From contig NZ_PQFZ01000003.1 in assembly GCF_002917105.1 (NCBI RefSeq), forward strand, positions 406,520 to 470,519: 64,000 nucleotides of DNA, written 5' to 3'. This DNA is from Allobosea psychrotolerans. GTDB lineage: Bacteria; Pseudomonadota; Alphaproteobacteria; Rhizobiales; Beijerinckiaceae. The notes under the pieces were generated by a model, which was given only the letters and a program-made list of their open reading frames with translations, made no database searches and was not told the DNA's origin. Every line of letters starts with the position of its first letter. Position 1 is the stretch's first letter. This document shows positions 55,751 to 64,000 of the stretch, piece by piece. The translations under genes were made by a program, and so were the position numbers.

Positions 55751-56485
55751 TCAGCCGGTCGGCGCTGCGTCGTTGGTTTCAGGCTTGCGCCGAAATCCCG
55801 TCGCCAGCACGTAAAGCTCAGAGGAATCCGGACGGCTCGCCGCTGGCTTGACGTTGCGCACCAAGGTGAAATCGCGCTTGAGCTGCTTGAGCAGTTCGGC
55901 GCTGTCGCCGCCCTGGAAGAGTTTCGCCAGGAAGAAGCCGCCCGGCGCCAGGATGCCATTGGCGAATTCGAGCGCCGCCTCGGCCAGCGCGATGATCTTG
56001 AGATGGTCGGTCTTCTTGTGGCCGGTGGTGTTGGCCGCCATGTCGGACATCACGCCGTCGGCGCGCCCGCCAAGCCGTTCCGTCAGGAGGGCGGGGGCCT
56101 CCTCTGCCATGAAGTCCATCTCGATCAGATCGACGCCGGGGATCGGATCGACATGGAGCAGATCGATGCCGACGATGCGGCCCTTGCCCTGTTCAAGGCC
56201 GATGCGCTTGGCTGCGATCTGGCACCAGCCGCCGGGCGCGCAGCCGAGGTCTATCAGCTTCTGTCCCGTCTTGAGGAACTTGTAGCGGTCGTCCATCTCC
56301 TCGATCTTGAAGGCGGCGCGCGAGCGATGGCCGAGTTCGCGGGCCCGCTTGACATAGGGATCGTTGAGCTGGCGCTCGAGCCAGAGCTGTGAGGAATGCT
56401 TGAGCTTCCCCGCCTTCTTGACCTTGACCCGCAGGTCGCGGGCTCCGGCGACATTCGATTTGCCGCCCAGTTTGCCGACACTCAT
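55751..56485 (-). CDS. rlmE: 23S rRNA (uridine-2'-O)-methyltransferase
   Basis: A 244-residue RrmJ/FtsJ (RlmE), which methylates the 2'-OH of U2552 of 23S rRNA late in large-subunit assembly. The SAM site is KLIDLGCAPGGWCQIAAKR and the catalytic K-D-K-E tetrad residues lie in FKIEEMDD, VMSDMAANTTGHKKTDH, FFLAKLFQGGDS and PDSSELYVLATGFR. The basic N-terminus SVGKLGGKSNVAGARDLRVKVKKAG is usual for alphaproteobacterial RlmE. It lies 58 bases after ppx/gppA on the same strand and leads into the kinase gene. Confidence 0.95.
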   Translation of the reverse strand: MSVGKLGGKSNVAGARDLRVKVKKAGKLKHSSQLWLERQLNDPYVKRARELGHRSRAAFKIEEMDDRYKFLKTGQKLIDLGCAPGGWCQIAAKRIGLEQGKGRIVGIDLLHVDPIPGVDLIEMDFMAEEAPALLTERLGGRADGVMSDMAANTTGHKKTDHLKIIALAEAALEFANGILAPGGFFLAKLFQGGDSAELLKQLKRDFTLVRNVKPAASRPDSSELYVLATGFRRKPETNDAAPTG

Positions 56486-56543
56486 GGCTGTTCGCCCATA
56501 TCCTTTTGCCGGCGCTCAGCCAGCTTTCATCGTCGTGCCGGCC

Positions 56544-57629
56544 TCATGCCTGCCTGCGCCGCCACCAGGCGCGATCCTCGTGCATCATCCTGAGCAGGAT
56601 GCCCTCGCGCAGGCCGCGATCGGCGATGCGGACGCGGTCGCTCGGAAAGGCCCGGCGGATCGCCTCGAAGATGGCGCAGCCCGCGAGCACCAGATCGGCG
56701 CGCTCACGGCCGATGCAGGCATTCGCCGCCCGAGCGGCATAGTCCATTTCGACCAATTGGTCGATGACCGTCAGGATATCTTCCTGCCGCATCCATAGGC
56801 CATCAACGACGCGGCGATCATAGCGGGGCAGGCCGAGATGGATGCCGGCGACGGTGGTCACCGTGCCGGAGGTGCCGAGCAGATGGAAGCTCTTGGCGCA
56901 GCGCACCGCCGAGGCCTTCTTCGCGAAGGGCTCGAGCGCCTGCGTGCAATCCTCGACCATGCGCTCGAAGAGGGCGCGATCGACATCGACACCGCCATAG
57001 CGCTCGGCGACTGTGACGACGCCGATCGGCAGCGAAGCCCATTCACGGATGCGCGCGGCAGGGTCACGCGCTTCGTTGCGCCCGCCCATCCAGACGATCT
57101 CGGTGGAGCCGCCGCCGATATCGAAGACGATGACGCCTTCGGCTGCGGGATCGGCGAGGGCGGCGCAGCCCGATACTGCGAGCGAGGCCTCGGTGCGCTG
57201 GTCGACGATCTCGAGTTCGAGCTCGGCTTCGTCAGCGACGCGGCGGACGAATTCGAGTCCGTTGGTCGCGGCGCGGCAGGCTTCCGTCGTCACCAATCGG
57301 GCGCGGGTGACGCCGCGATTCGTCATCTTGGTCTGGCAGACCTTCAACGCCTCGACGGCGCGGTCCATCGCCGCCTCGCCAAGCTTGCCGCTGGCGGCCA
57401 GGCCCTCGCCAAGCCGGACGATGCGCGAAAAGGCGTCGACGACGCGAAAGCCGTGCTGCGCGGGTCTGGCGATCAGCAGGCGGCAGTTATTGGTGCCGAG
57501 GTCGAGCGCGGCATAGGTGGCGGCGGGCGGGCGCTGCGCATAGACGTGCACGGGCAAGGGCGTGACCGCGCCACCGGGCATCGCGCCGATCATGAGCGAA
57601 TCGCCGTTATGGGCCTGCACCGGCGCCAT
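56544..57629 (-). CDS. Ppx/GppA phosphatase family protein
   Basis: A 361-residue exopolyphosphatase/guanosine-pentaphosphate phosphatase-family protein with two actin-like lobes. Phosphate loops are YAALDLGTNNCRLLIARP and VIVFDIGGGSTEIVWMGG; the linking block ARLVTTEACRAATNGLEFVRRVADEAELELEIVDQRTEASLAVSGC is diagnostic. It may hydrolyse polyphosphate or pppGpp, tying it to stress signalling. The ATG at 57629 is preferred; a TTG at 57677 also exists. Being upstream of rlmE on the same strand, it probably forms a ppx-rlmE-kinase operon, an order common in rhizobia as I recall. Confidence 0.93.
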   Translation of the reverse strand: MAPVQAHNGDSLMIGAMPGGAVTPLPVHVYAQRPPAATYAALDLGTNNCRLLIARPAQHGFRVVDAFSRIVRLGEGLAASGKLGEAAMDRAVEALKVCQTKMTNRGVTRARLVTTEACRAATNGLEFVRRVADEAELELEIVDQRTEASLAVSGCAALADPAAEGVIVFDIGGGSTEIVWMGGRNEARDPAARIREWASLPIGVVTVAERYGGVDVDRALFERMVEDCTQALEPFAKKASAVRCAKSFHLLGTSGTVTTVAGIHLGLPRYDRRVVDGLWMRQEDILTVIDQLVEMDYAARAANACIGRERADLVLAGCAIFEAIRRAFPSDRVRIADRGLREGILLRMMHEDRAWWRRRQA

Positions 57630-57916
57630 GGTCGCGACGCCTTGCTCCTGCCGGTCCTCCACCGCCACCGCTTCCAATCCCCTGGCCGCCTGCAGGCGCT
57701 TTCACGCTGTGGCGGGAGCCGGACAACACGCCCGGCCGCTTGCTTCGGACGCGAGCGTAACAACAGCACGATGGCAGTGCCAAGCGGAACCTTTCGCTGC
57801 GGCCGACACCGGCCATCATGCTGGTCATCATGCTCTTGCCGCGCGCTCCCGGTTTCGGCCAGTCTGCGGTCAGGTCGCAGCAAGTCGATCGTCAATTGGC
57901 CAGGGACGGAAGCCTC

Positions 57917-59419
57917 ATGGGCGCAGCACGCCATATCCTCGCGATCGACCAGGGAACGACCTCCTCGCGCGCGATTCTGTTCGATGAGGGATTGCGCGCC
58001 GTCGCCAGTGCCCAGCAGGAATTCACGCAGCATTTCCCTGCTTCGGGTTGGGTCGAGCATGAGCCTGAAGACCTATGGGTGACTGTGCTGGCGACCTGCC
58101 GCGCAACGATCGCGAAGGCCGGCCTCAGTGCGGGCGACGTCGCGGCAATCGGAATCACCAATCAGCGCGAGACGACGCTGATCTGGGACCGCAGCACGGG
58201 CCACGCTATCCACCGCGCCATTGTCTGGCAGGACCGGCGCACGGCGGAAACTTGCGCGAAGCTGGTCGAGGCAGGGCATGAGGCGCTCGTCGCCGAGCGG
58301 ACGGGCTTGCGGATTGACCCCTATTTCTCCGCGACCAAGATCGCCTGGCTGCTCGACAATGTACCAGGCGCCCGCCGCCGGGCGGAGGCCGGGGAGCTCG
58401 CCTTCGGGACGGTCGATTCATTCCTGCTCTGGCGGCTGACAGGCGGGGCGGTGCATGCGACCGACGCGACCAATGCGGCGCGCACCATGCTGTTCGACAT
58501 CGGGCGCGGCGTCTGGGATGCGGAGCTGCTGGCACTGTTTGGGGTTCCGGCCGCGCTCCTGCCCGAGGTCAAGGATTGCGCTGCGCTGTTTGGCGAGAGC
58601 GCGGCGGAGCATTTCGGCAAGCCGATCCCGGTGCGCGGCATCGCCGGAGATCAGCAGGCGGCGACGATCGGGCAGGCCTGCTTCTCGCCGGGCATGGTGA
58701 AGTCGACCTATGGCACGGGCTGCTTCGCCTTGCTCAATACGGGGGCCGCGCCGGTCGCCTCGAAGCACCGGCTGCTCAGCACCATCGCCTACCAGTTCGG
58801 CGGCGAACGAACCTATGCGCTCGAGGGCTCGATCTTCATCGCGGGAGCTGCGGTGCAATGGCTGCGTGATGGGCTCGGCATCATCGAAAAGGCGAGCGAT
58901 ACCGGGCCCCTGGCGCAAGCGGCCGATCCGGCGCAGGAGGTGTATCTGGTGCCGGCCTTCGTCGGCCTTGGCGCGCCGCATTGGGATGCGCAGGCGCGCG
59001 GCGCGATGTTCGGACTGACGCGGAACAGCGGTCCGCGCGAATTCGCCCGGGCTGCGCTCGAAAGCGTCTGCTACCAGACGCTCGATCTGATCGAGGCGAT
59101 GCGGGCCGACTGGCCGGCAGCGGGGCAGGGCCAGTCGGTCTTGCGGGTCGATGGGGGCATGGTGGCTTCGGACTGGACGATGCAGCGGCTGGCCGACATT
59201 CTAGACCTCGCTGTCGATCGCCCCTCGGTGCTGGAGACCACAGCGCTGGGCGCGGCCTATCTCGCCGGGCTGGATGCGGGGCTGCTGCCGGAGCCCGATC
59301 GTTTCGCCGATCTCTGGCGGCTCGACCGGCGCTTTTTGCCGGCGATGGCCGGGAGCGAGCGGGAGCGCAAGGTCGCAGGCTGGCGCGACAGCGTGCGCCG
59401 GACCTTGAGCGGAGCGTGA
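57917..59419 (+). CDS. glpK: Glycerol kinase
   Basis: A 500-residue FGGY-family kinase that phosphorylates glycerol to glycerol-3-phosphate. Diagnostic blocks are [57 protein letters not shown], and [33 protein letters not shown]. The length equals that of E. coli GlpK. The ATG at 57917 begins [12 protein letters not shown], the normal start; a longer frame back to 57818 is not credible. No glpF or glpD is adjacent. It is convergent with the Crp/Fnr gene. Confidence 0.97.
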   Translation: MGAARHILAIDQGTTSSRAILFDEGLRAVASAQQEFTQHFPASGWVEHEPEDLWVTVLATCRATIAKAGLSAGDVAAIGITNQRETTLIWDRSTGHAIHRAIVWQDRRTAETCAKLVEAGHEALVAERTGLRIDPYFSATKIAWLLDNVPGARRRAEAGELAFGTVDSFLLWRLTGGAVHATDATNAARTMLFDIGRGVWDAELLALFGVPAALLPEVKDCAALFGESAAEHFGKPIPVRGIAGDQQAATIGQACFSPGMVKSTYGTGCFALLNTGAAPVASKHRLLSTIAYQFGGERTYALEGSIFIAGAAVQWLRDGLGIIEKASDTGPLAQAADPAQEVYLVPAFVGLGAPHWDAQARGAMFGLTRNSGPREFARAALESVCYQTLDLIEAMRADWPAAGQGQSVLRVDGGMVASDWTMQRLADILDLAVDRPSVLETTALGAAYLAGLDAGLLPEPDRFADLWRLDRRFLPAMAGSERERKVAGWRDSVRRTLSGA

Positions 59420-59428
59420 GCCCCGCTC

Positions 59429-60106
59429 TCAGCCTTGAGCCAATGCCTCGAGCTTTTTGAGGTCGGTGATGGTCATGGTCTTGCCGTCGACCGCGATACC
59501 GTGCTCGCGCAGGACATTGAACAGCCGCGACAGATTGGCCGGCGACATGCCGAGTTCATAGGCCAGGGCGCGTTTTGAGAAGACGATCTCGACGGTCGCG
59601 GAGCGACCGCTCGGATCCATCTCGGCCAGAATCCATTGCGAGAGCCGCTGTTCCGCCGTCCGCAGCTTCTGGTCGAGAAGCCGCTGCGTCATCGCCAGAT
59701 AGGTCCCTGAGACATGCACCAGCGCGGCGTTGCAGACGGCCTGGTCGTCGCGCACCGCCTTCAGAAAAGCCGCCGTTTCGACGGCGATGGCTTGGCAAGG
59801 CTCGCGCGTGACGATCGATAACGCGGCGGGTTGATTTCGGATGGTGGCGGCCACCTCGAACACCATCGGTGCCGTTGTCGTGGCGAGGATGGTTTCGGCA
59901 TCGTTCAACCGGGCCCAGGCTTCGATGGAGCCGGAGCGCAGGCAGTAGATGTAGCGCGGAATCTGGCCGACCTTGTTGATCTCGATGCCGGCCGAGAAGG
60001 ACTGGAAGATGCAGCTTGGCGCGAGCTCGCGCAGCGTGTTTTCCCGTGCGTCGGAGAACAACGCGAATGTCCTCAGCGCCGATATGGCGATGTCAGGCAT
60101 CATCAT
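59429..60106 (-). CDS. Crp/Fnr family transcriptional regulator
   Basis: A 225-residue regulator with an N-terminal cyclic-nucleotide-binding-like barrel (about 10-130: APSCIFQSFSAGIEINKVGQIPRYIYCLRSGSIEAW) and a C-terminal winged helix (about 150-225: RLSQWILAEMD, FSKRALAYELGMSPANLSRLFNVLREHGIAVDGKTMTITDLKKLEAL). It lacks the cysteine set of FNR, so an iron-sulfur sensor is unlikely; the ligand is unknown. It is convergent with glpK by ten bases. A gene-free stretch of 850 bases lies upstream. Confidence 0.9.
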   Translation of the reverse strand: MMMPDIAISALRTFALFSDARENTLRELAPSCIFQSFSAGIEINKVGQIPRYIYCLRSGSIEAWARLNDAETILATTTAPMVFEVAATIRNQPAALSIVTREPCQAIAVETAAFLKAVRDDQAVCNAALVHVSGTYLAMTQRLLDQKLRTAEQRLSQWILAEMDPSGRSATVEIVFSKRALAYELGMSPANLSRLFNVLREHGIAVDGKTMTITDLKKLEALAQG

Positions 60107-60954
60107 GCTCGTGGCGTTTTGCTTGGCCGACCGTCATGCGATCCGGCGAGAAGCTGATCCGGACCGCAGCCAGCGACGGGCTGCAATGGCGCTGTCGCAG
60201 CCCGTGCGGCCGATTTGTCAGATCGGTAGTCGGAAATTGGTTATATAGAAAAGACATCTTCACTTTTCGAAGATTTCGAGCGTGTTCGGAAAGACCGCGA
60301 TTCATTTATGCAGGTATAATATCAATCCCGTGCCGCGCTACCTCATCATGGTTGCAGCATCGCGTTTAGCCATGCGTTGCAGCATTGGGCGCAGGCCGAT
60401 TTTGCAGAAATGACGGCGTGCTCCCTCCGGGGCGCTCCATGGCCTGCCTGTCCGCTCCCACTGTGCCGAGGGAGATGGCGGGCGCCGTGGTTGGTGGGCT
60501 CGCAAGCGCGCGCGACCGCCCTCTGATTTGAGCGGGCGCAGGGCTGCGTTGCACGCGGGCCTGCGCAGTATCCGATTCGGAATTCCAAGCTTCTCTAGAA
60601 TCGATGTAAACTACTGTTGTTGCAATAGAAATTTCCATTTGCTATGGCACGTCGCAGTGCCGCTGAGTTGTCGTGGCCATGCGGAATGCGCGTGGTTTGG
60701 CGATGTCCGAGCCTTCGCCGCCAGCCCGTTTTGGGGTGAGCCAGCCGTTTCTTGGATGTGCGCCCGCTCGGCCATGTCGGACTTAAGCCGCAACGGGGCC
60801 GTAAGGACCCAGGGCGCTGACGATTGGGACCAGACACAGCGATGGATTGTAGGAAGCGTGTCATCCGCCTGGAAACGAAACGCCAGGGCAAGGTCCGCCG
60901 TTGCGAGCGGGCGCGTTGCAATCTCGATTGCGGCGCAGCCTCGATGTGGCGGCC
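60107..60954. other. Long gene-free region between Crp/Fnr and TonB genes
   Basis: About 850 bases. The part from 60230 to 60380 is clearly more AT-rich than its surroundings and includes GGTTATATAGAAAAGACATC and a 10-base direct repeat GTTGCAGCAT (60351, 60387). Around 60590-60650 a second AT-rich patch precedes the TonB gene. Open frames on both strands have shadow-like or low-complexity composition, so I see no protein gene. It may hold promoters or a small RNA, neither supported directly. Confidence 0.5.
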
Positions 60955-61848
60955 ATGAGCATGCGTCGTGATGTGAGCGTCTCGCGCTTCTGGCCGGGCG
61001 CGCTGCGCTGGAGCGTGGCGGCGCTCGTCGTCGCCGGCGCCCATGCCGGAGCCGGTTGGACGATCCTGAACTGGCAGCAGGCCGAGGCTGCGGTGGGGGA
61101 GCCGCCGGCGGCCGTGATGATCGAACTCGCGCCGATCGCGGTTGCGCCAGAAGCGCCGCCGCAGGAGGTCGCCCCCGGTCCTGAAATGGTCGAGGCCCAG
61201 CCGGAGCCAGCGCCTGAACAGGTCGTCGAGAAGCCGCCCGAGGAGACGCCGCCCGAGCCTGAGCCGGTGGTGAAGCCGGTCGAGCCGATGCCGGAGGTCC
61301 CGCTGCCGGCGGTGCATCCCGAGCCCGAGATCAAGCTGCCCGACATGCCGCAGGTCGCCGATGCGCCGGTGGTGCTGCCGCCGCCTCCGCCGCCGCCACG
61401 CCCGGTGGTGCAGCGCAAGCCGCCTCCGCCCAAGCCCCGCGTGGCCGAGAGGCGCAAGCCGATCGAGCCTGACCGCCCGCAGATGCGCCAGACCTCGGCA
61501 CCGCCGAGCGCGCAGGCCCAGACGGCGCCCAGCATGGCCGCTCCCTCGGCCGGGGCCGCTTCTGCGCCGTCGGTGTCGCCGGCGAGCTGGCGCGGCACGC
61601 TGATCGCTCATCTCAATCGCTACAAGCGCTTCCCCGGCGGGGCGAGCCCCGGCACGGTGCAGGTCGCCTTCAGCATCGATCGAGGCGGGCGCGTGCTCTC
61701 GGCGCGTCTGGCGGGGTCCTCGGGCGACGCGATCCTCGACGAGGAGGCCGTGGCGATGGTCCGGCGTGCGAGCCCGGTGCCGGCGCCGCCGCAGGGCATC
61801 GGTGGCGGAACGATCGCTCTGGCCGTGCCGGTCAGGTTCTCACGCTGA
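60955..61848 (+). CDS. TonB family energy transducer
   Basis: A 297-residue TonB-like protein that would pass inner-membrane energy to outer-membrane receptors. It has one N-terminal helix (RWSVAALVVAGAHAGAGWTIL, about 18-38) with the Ser-His pattern of TonB only partly kept, a long Pro/Glu/Lys-rich spacer (PEPAPEQVVEKPPEETPPEP, then a polyproline run), and a C-terminal domain (WRGTLIAHLNRYKRFPGGA, VQVAFSIDRGGRVLSARLAGSSGDAILDEEAVAMVRRASPVPAPP). The ATG at 60955 gives MSMRRDVSVSRF. No exbB or exbD adjoins it. It may support uptake of ferric siderophores or heme. Confidence 0.92.
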   Translation: MSMRRDVSVSRFWPGALRWSVAALVVAGAHAGAGWTILNWQQAEAAVGEPPAAVMIELAPIAVAPEAPPQEVAPGPEMVEAQPEPAPEQVVEKPPEETPPEPEPVVKPVEPMPEVPLPAVHPEPEIKLPDMPQVADAPVVLPPPPPPPRPVVQRKPPPPKPRVAERRKPIEPDRPQMRQTSAPPSAQAQTAPSMAAPSAGAASAPSVSPASWRGTLIAHLNRYKRFPGGASPGTVQVAFSIDRGGRVLSARLAGSSGDAILDEEAVAMVRRASPVPAPPQGIGGGTIALAVPVRFSR

Positions 61849-61860
61849 GCTTGTTGAGGG

Positions 61861-62814
61861 TCAGGGTCGGGGGGGGCTGTCGGCCTGGTCGAGCCGAGGG
61901 GCTGGCGCCTGCCGGCTGGCGACGGCAAAGCCTGCCAGGATCAGCGCGACCCCGATGAGATGGAACGAGCGGACGGGCTCGCCCAGCAGGAGGAAGGCGA
62001 GCGTCGCCGTGAACAGCGCGACAAGGTGGAAGGACGCGCCGGTCACGGTCGCTCCCAGCATGGCGACGCAACGGTTCCAGAGCACGAAGGCCAGGAGCGA
62101 GGCGAAGACGCCGATATAGAGCACGGCGGCGATCGAGCCGGCATCGAGCGGGATTGTCGCGCCGCGGGCGAGTTCGGTCACCCAGAACGGCATCAGCACG
62201 AGCAGGCCCGTCACCATCGTCGCGGCGAGGAAGACGAGCGGGTCCAGCGCGGCGGGTTTGCGCCGGATCAGGACCGAGTAGAGTGCGTAGTTTGCGACCG
62301 CGATCAGGACGAGGATCTCGCCGCCGCCGAGCGACAGATGCCCGAGGCCGACGAGATCGCCGCGCGACACGATCCAGGTGACGCCCAGGAAGGAGAGGGC
62401 GATGCCGAACAGGGTCTTGGGCCGCACGGGCTCGACACCGAGCGCGAAGGCGGCGAGCGGCACCATCAGCGGCAAGGTCGAGTTCAGGAAGGCAACGCTG
62501 GCCGCCGGCACGGTCTGGAGGGCGAGATAGCCCAATGCGTTGTAGCCGGCGACGCCGAAGGCTCCGCAGGCGAGGATGAGAAGAGCGTGCTGACGCAGGA
62601 GCTGCCGCTGCCCATAGGCGCGCCGCGCCACAAACGGGGCGAGTACGACGAATGCCACGAGCCAGCGCCCGACGGCGAGCGAGACCGGTGGAAAGGTCGA
62701 CCCGAGTGCCCGGCCGAGCACGAGGTTGCCGGCCCAGAACAAGGGCGGCAGCCAAAGCAGAAGCGCAGGGCGCGCCCAAAGGCGAGCGGCGAGCCCCGGG
62801 ACGGGATGTATCAT
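61861..62814 (-). CDS. EamA/DMT family transporter
   Basis: A 317-residue drug/metabolite exporter with ten hydrophobic segments in two EamA repeats (LLWLPPLFWAGNLVLGRALGSTFPPVSLAVGRWLVAFVVL; later NYALYSVLIRRKP, VLYIGVFASLLAFVLWNRCVAMLGATVTGASFHLVALFTATLAFLLLGE). The ATG at 62814 overlaps the AlaX stop codon by four bases (ATGA), so the two are translated together. Pairing with an alanyl-tRNA editing protein suggests export of an amino acid such as serine, glycine or alanine, but this is inference. It is a distant paralogue of the transporter at 51505. Confidence 0.9.
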   Translation of the reverse strand: MIHPVPGLAARLWARPALLLWLPPLFWAGNLVLGRALGSTFPPVSLAVGRWLVAFVVLAPFVARRAYGQRQLLRQHALLILACGAFGVAGYNALGYLALQTVPAASVAFLNSTLPLMVPLAAFALGVEPVRPKTLFGIALSFLGVTWIVSRGDLVGLGHLSLGGGEILVLIAVANYALYSVLIRRKPAALDPLVFLAATMVTGLLVLMPFWVTELARGATIPLDAGSIAAVLYIGVFASLLAFVLWNRCVAMLGATVTGASFHLVALFTATLAFLLLGEPVRSFHLIGVALILAGFAVASRQAPAPRLDQADSPPRP

Positions 62815-63536
62815 GCCGCACCGTCGAGGCCGATGCGCAGGCGGCGGTTGTGACGGCCCTTGTTGTCGATCTTGAGGATGCGGATCGGGCGTGACGCCCC
62901 GGTCGCGGCGAGATGCGTCCCGCCGCAGGCCTGGCGGTCGAGCCCGACGATCTCGACGACGCGGATCGTGCCGTCGGGGGCCGGCGGTGGCGCGACCGAG
63001 CGCGAGCGGATCAGGCCCGGTTCGTCGAAGGCCGCGCTTTCGGTGACGTAGGCATCGCGGACGGGCAGGTTTTGCCTGATGACGTCGTTGATCGCCGGCT
63101 CCAGAGCGCGCAGCCGGTCGTTATCGGCCTCCGGCAGGTCGAAATCGATCCGGGCGCTGCCGTCCTCGTTCATCTGGACGCCGGTGACGAGCGCGCCGTT
63201 GAAGGACTGGTAGACCAGCGCATTGACGACATGGAGGCCGGTATGGAGCTCGCGCATGAGCTGGCGGAAGACCGGATCCACGACGGCCTCGACCGACCCT
63301 GAGGGCAGTTCGACAGGCCCCGCCAGAACATGCCAGAGCTTGCCTTCCTGCGCCTCGAAGCCGACCACACGGCTCTCGCCGCCGGCCCAGCGCAGGAGGC
63401 CGCGATCGGGCAATTGCCCGCCGCCGCCGGGGTAGAACGGGCTCTCATCGAGGAGCAGGCGCCCGGGCGCTGTTTCCGTCACCGTGGTGGCGAGCGTGAG
63501 CGTGTCTGGATTGTCGAGGCAGTAGTGGCGGGCCAT
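62811..63536 (-). CDS. Alanyl-tRNA editing protein (AlaX type)
   Basis: A 241-residue free-standing editing domain homologous to that of alanyl-tRNA synthetase, which hydrolyses mischarged Ser- or Gly-tRNA(Ala). The zinc ligands are present as HTGLH (about 97-101) and CGGTH (about 206-210). The N-terminal AlaX-M/L region (LLLDESPFYPGGGGQLPDRGLL) with its glycine-rich loop is clear. The ATG at 63536 begins MARHYCLDNPDTLTLATTV. It is the first gene of a unit with the EamA transporter downstream. Confidence 0.94.
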   Translation of the reverse strand: MARHYCLDNPDTLTLATTVTETAPGRLLLDESPFYPGGGGQLPDRGLLRWAGGESRVVGFEAQEGKLWHVLAGPVELPSGSVEAVVDPVFRQLMRELHTGLHVVNALVYQSFNGALVTGVQMNEDGSARIDFDLPEADNDRLRALEPAINDVIRQNLPVRDAYVTESAAFDEPGLIRSRSVAPPPAPDGTIRVVEIVGLDRQACGGTHLAATGASRPIRILKIDNKGRHNRRLRIGLDGAA

Positions 63537-63660
63537 GCCGGTGATGTCCTGAGGCTTGAGCCGGCGGCCGCCGCTCCATAGCGGCAGCCGGCGGTCCGGT
63601 GTTCAGGACAGCCTGGCAGAATCGCGGCGGGCGCTATTGGCTGGAATTGCGCGGCGGCGT

Positions 63661-64000
63661 TCAGCCCCGCGTTGCCCGCAGCCATTGCAGCGGCGTGATG
63701 CCGAAGCAGCGCTTGAAGTGCTTGTTGAGCGCGCTCTGGTCGCAGAAACCCGCGGCGAGGGCGGCCTCGACGATCGGCGTGCCGGCCTTGAGTTCGCGGA
63801 AAGCCGCCTTGAGCCGGACCTGCGTCAGATAGGCGTGAGGCGTCAGGCCCGTCGCCCGCTTGAACAACCCGATGATCTGGAACGGCGTCAGGCCAACGAC
63901 CGCACCCATTTCGTCGAGCGTGAGCTCTTCAGTGTAGCGCTCGTTCATCAGCGCCTGGACCAGGCCGGCGAGCTCGCGGTCGCGCGGCGCGGCGGGAATG
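63661..64000 (-). CDS. AraC family regulator, truncated by the right edge
   Basis: C-terminal part (at least 112 residues) of an AraC/XylS regulator. The two helix-turn-helix units are LTLDEMGAVVGLTPFQIIGLFKRATGLTPHAYL and TPIVEAALAAGFCDQSALNKHFKRCFGITPLQWL. The frame stays open to base 64000 (PAAPRDRELAGLVQAL before the first Met), so the gene starts outside the window. It is upstream of, and on the same strand as, alaX, and could control it or act elsewhere. Confidence 0.88.
   Translation of the reverse strand, partial: IPAAPRDRELAGLVQALMNERYTEELTLDEMGAVVGLTPFQIIGLFKRATGLTPHAYLTQVRLKAAFRELKAGTPIVEAALAAGFCDQSALNKHFKRCFGITPLQWLRATRG

Noticed and set aside
61373-61440. CCG-rich simple repeat as a mobile or phase-variable tract
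   Set aside because: It encodes the polyproline part of the TonB spacer, a normal family feature.
60595-61611. Minus-strand Gly/Arg-rich open frames opposite the TonB gene
   Set aside because: They are the antisense of the proline-rich TonB spacer and show only repetitive residues.

Overview
The window is high-GC alphaproteobacterial DNA. Gene content (uvrA, ssb and gyrA within 31 kb, GTTC-N7-GTTC SOS boxes, a DUF2865 protein, AsmA, RlmE next to Ppx/GppA, an Irr-type iron box) points to the Hyphomicrobiales (Rhizobiales). A Bosea-like, free-living, motile organism is my best guess, but the genus is inference from gene content only. I see no rRNA, tRNA, CRISPR array, prophage or complete insertion sequence.

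Layout. 1-5.3 kb: a uvrA-like 3' remnant, a GNAT acetyltransferase, uvrA with a LexA box, and a soluble globin-coupled chemoreceptor. 5.3-9.4 kb: MFS exporter plus GNAT (translationally coupled), then LysR and AraC regulators. 9.5-21.6 kb: a catabolic stretch with an MFS importer and PDC-lactonase-like amidohydrolase, a serine-glyoxylate-type aminotransferase, a large autotransporter, an amino-acid-type binding protein, and a lyase/GntR/FAD-oxidase group sharing an operator. 21.7-24.4 kb: ssb with a LexA box, an IS5-type remnant, motB-motA. 24.7-35 kb: two peptide-type binding proteins (one behind a sigma-54-like promoter), a VOC protein and M20 peptidase divergent from a 42-bp perfect palindrome, gyrA, MarC. 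35.5-47.4 kb: an exported MetX-fold hydrolase, AsmA, fbpAB iron transport behind an Irr-like box, DUF2865, and an MdtAB-like RND pump. 47.5-59.4 kb: MAPEG, guaB, two drug/metabolite exporters, a MocR regulator with a divergent flavin-binding protein, an APH-like kinase, rlmE, ppx/gppA, glpK. 59.4-64 kb: Crp/Fnr regulator, an 850-bp gene-free stretch, a TonB protein, EamA, AlaX, and an AraC regulator cut by the right edge.

How it fits together. Most of the window is housekeeping (repair, replication, topology, GMP synthesis, rRNA methylation, tRNA proofreading) interleaved with small transport/catabolism units, each with its own regulator. DNA repair is visibly under SOS control at uvrA and ssb. 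Iron supply is represented by fbpAB and a TonB-type protein, but the ATPase FbpC and ExbBD are not here.

The least explained material is intergenic. There are three copies of a roughly 115-120 bp inverted element, two copies of a larger repeat (one carrying a nested palindrome), and a tandem two-hairpin module downstream of guaB whose stems show three compensatory base-pair changes. There is also a 17-bp tandem array running into the start codon of a LysR gene, and several sharp operator-like palindromes. I did not find a clear, wholly new multi-gene system. The best candidates for new biology are these regulatory and structural elements, the GntR-controlled lyase/oxidase group, and a chemoreceptor globin domain lacking its heme-ligand histidine.
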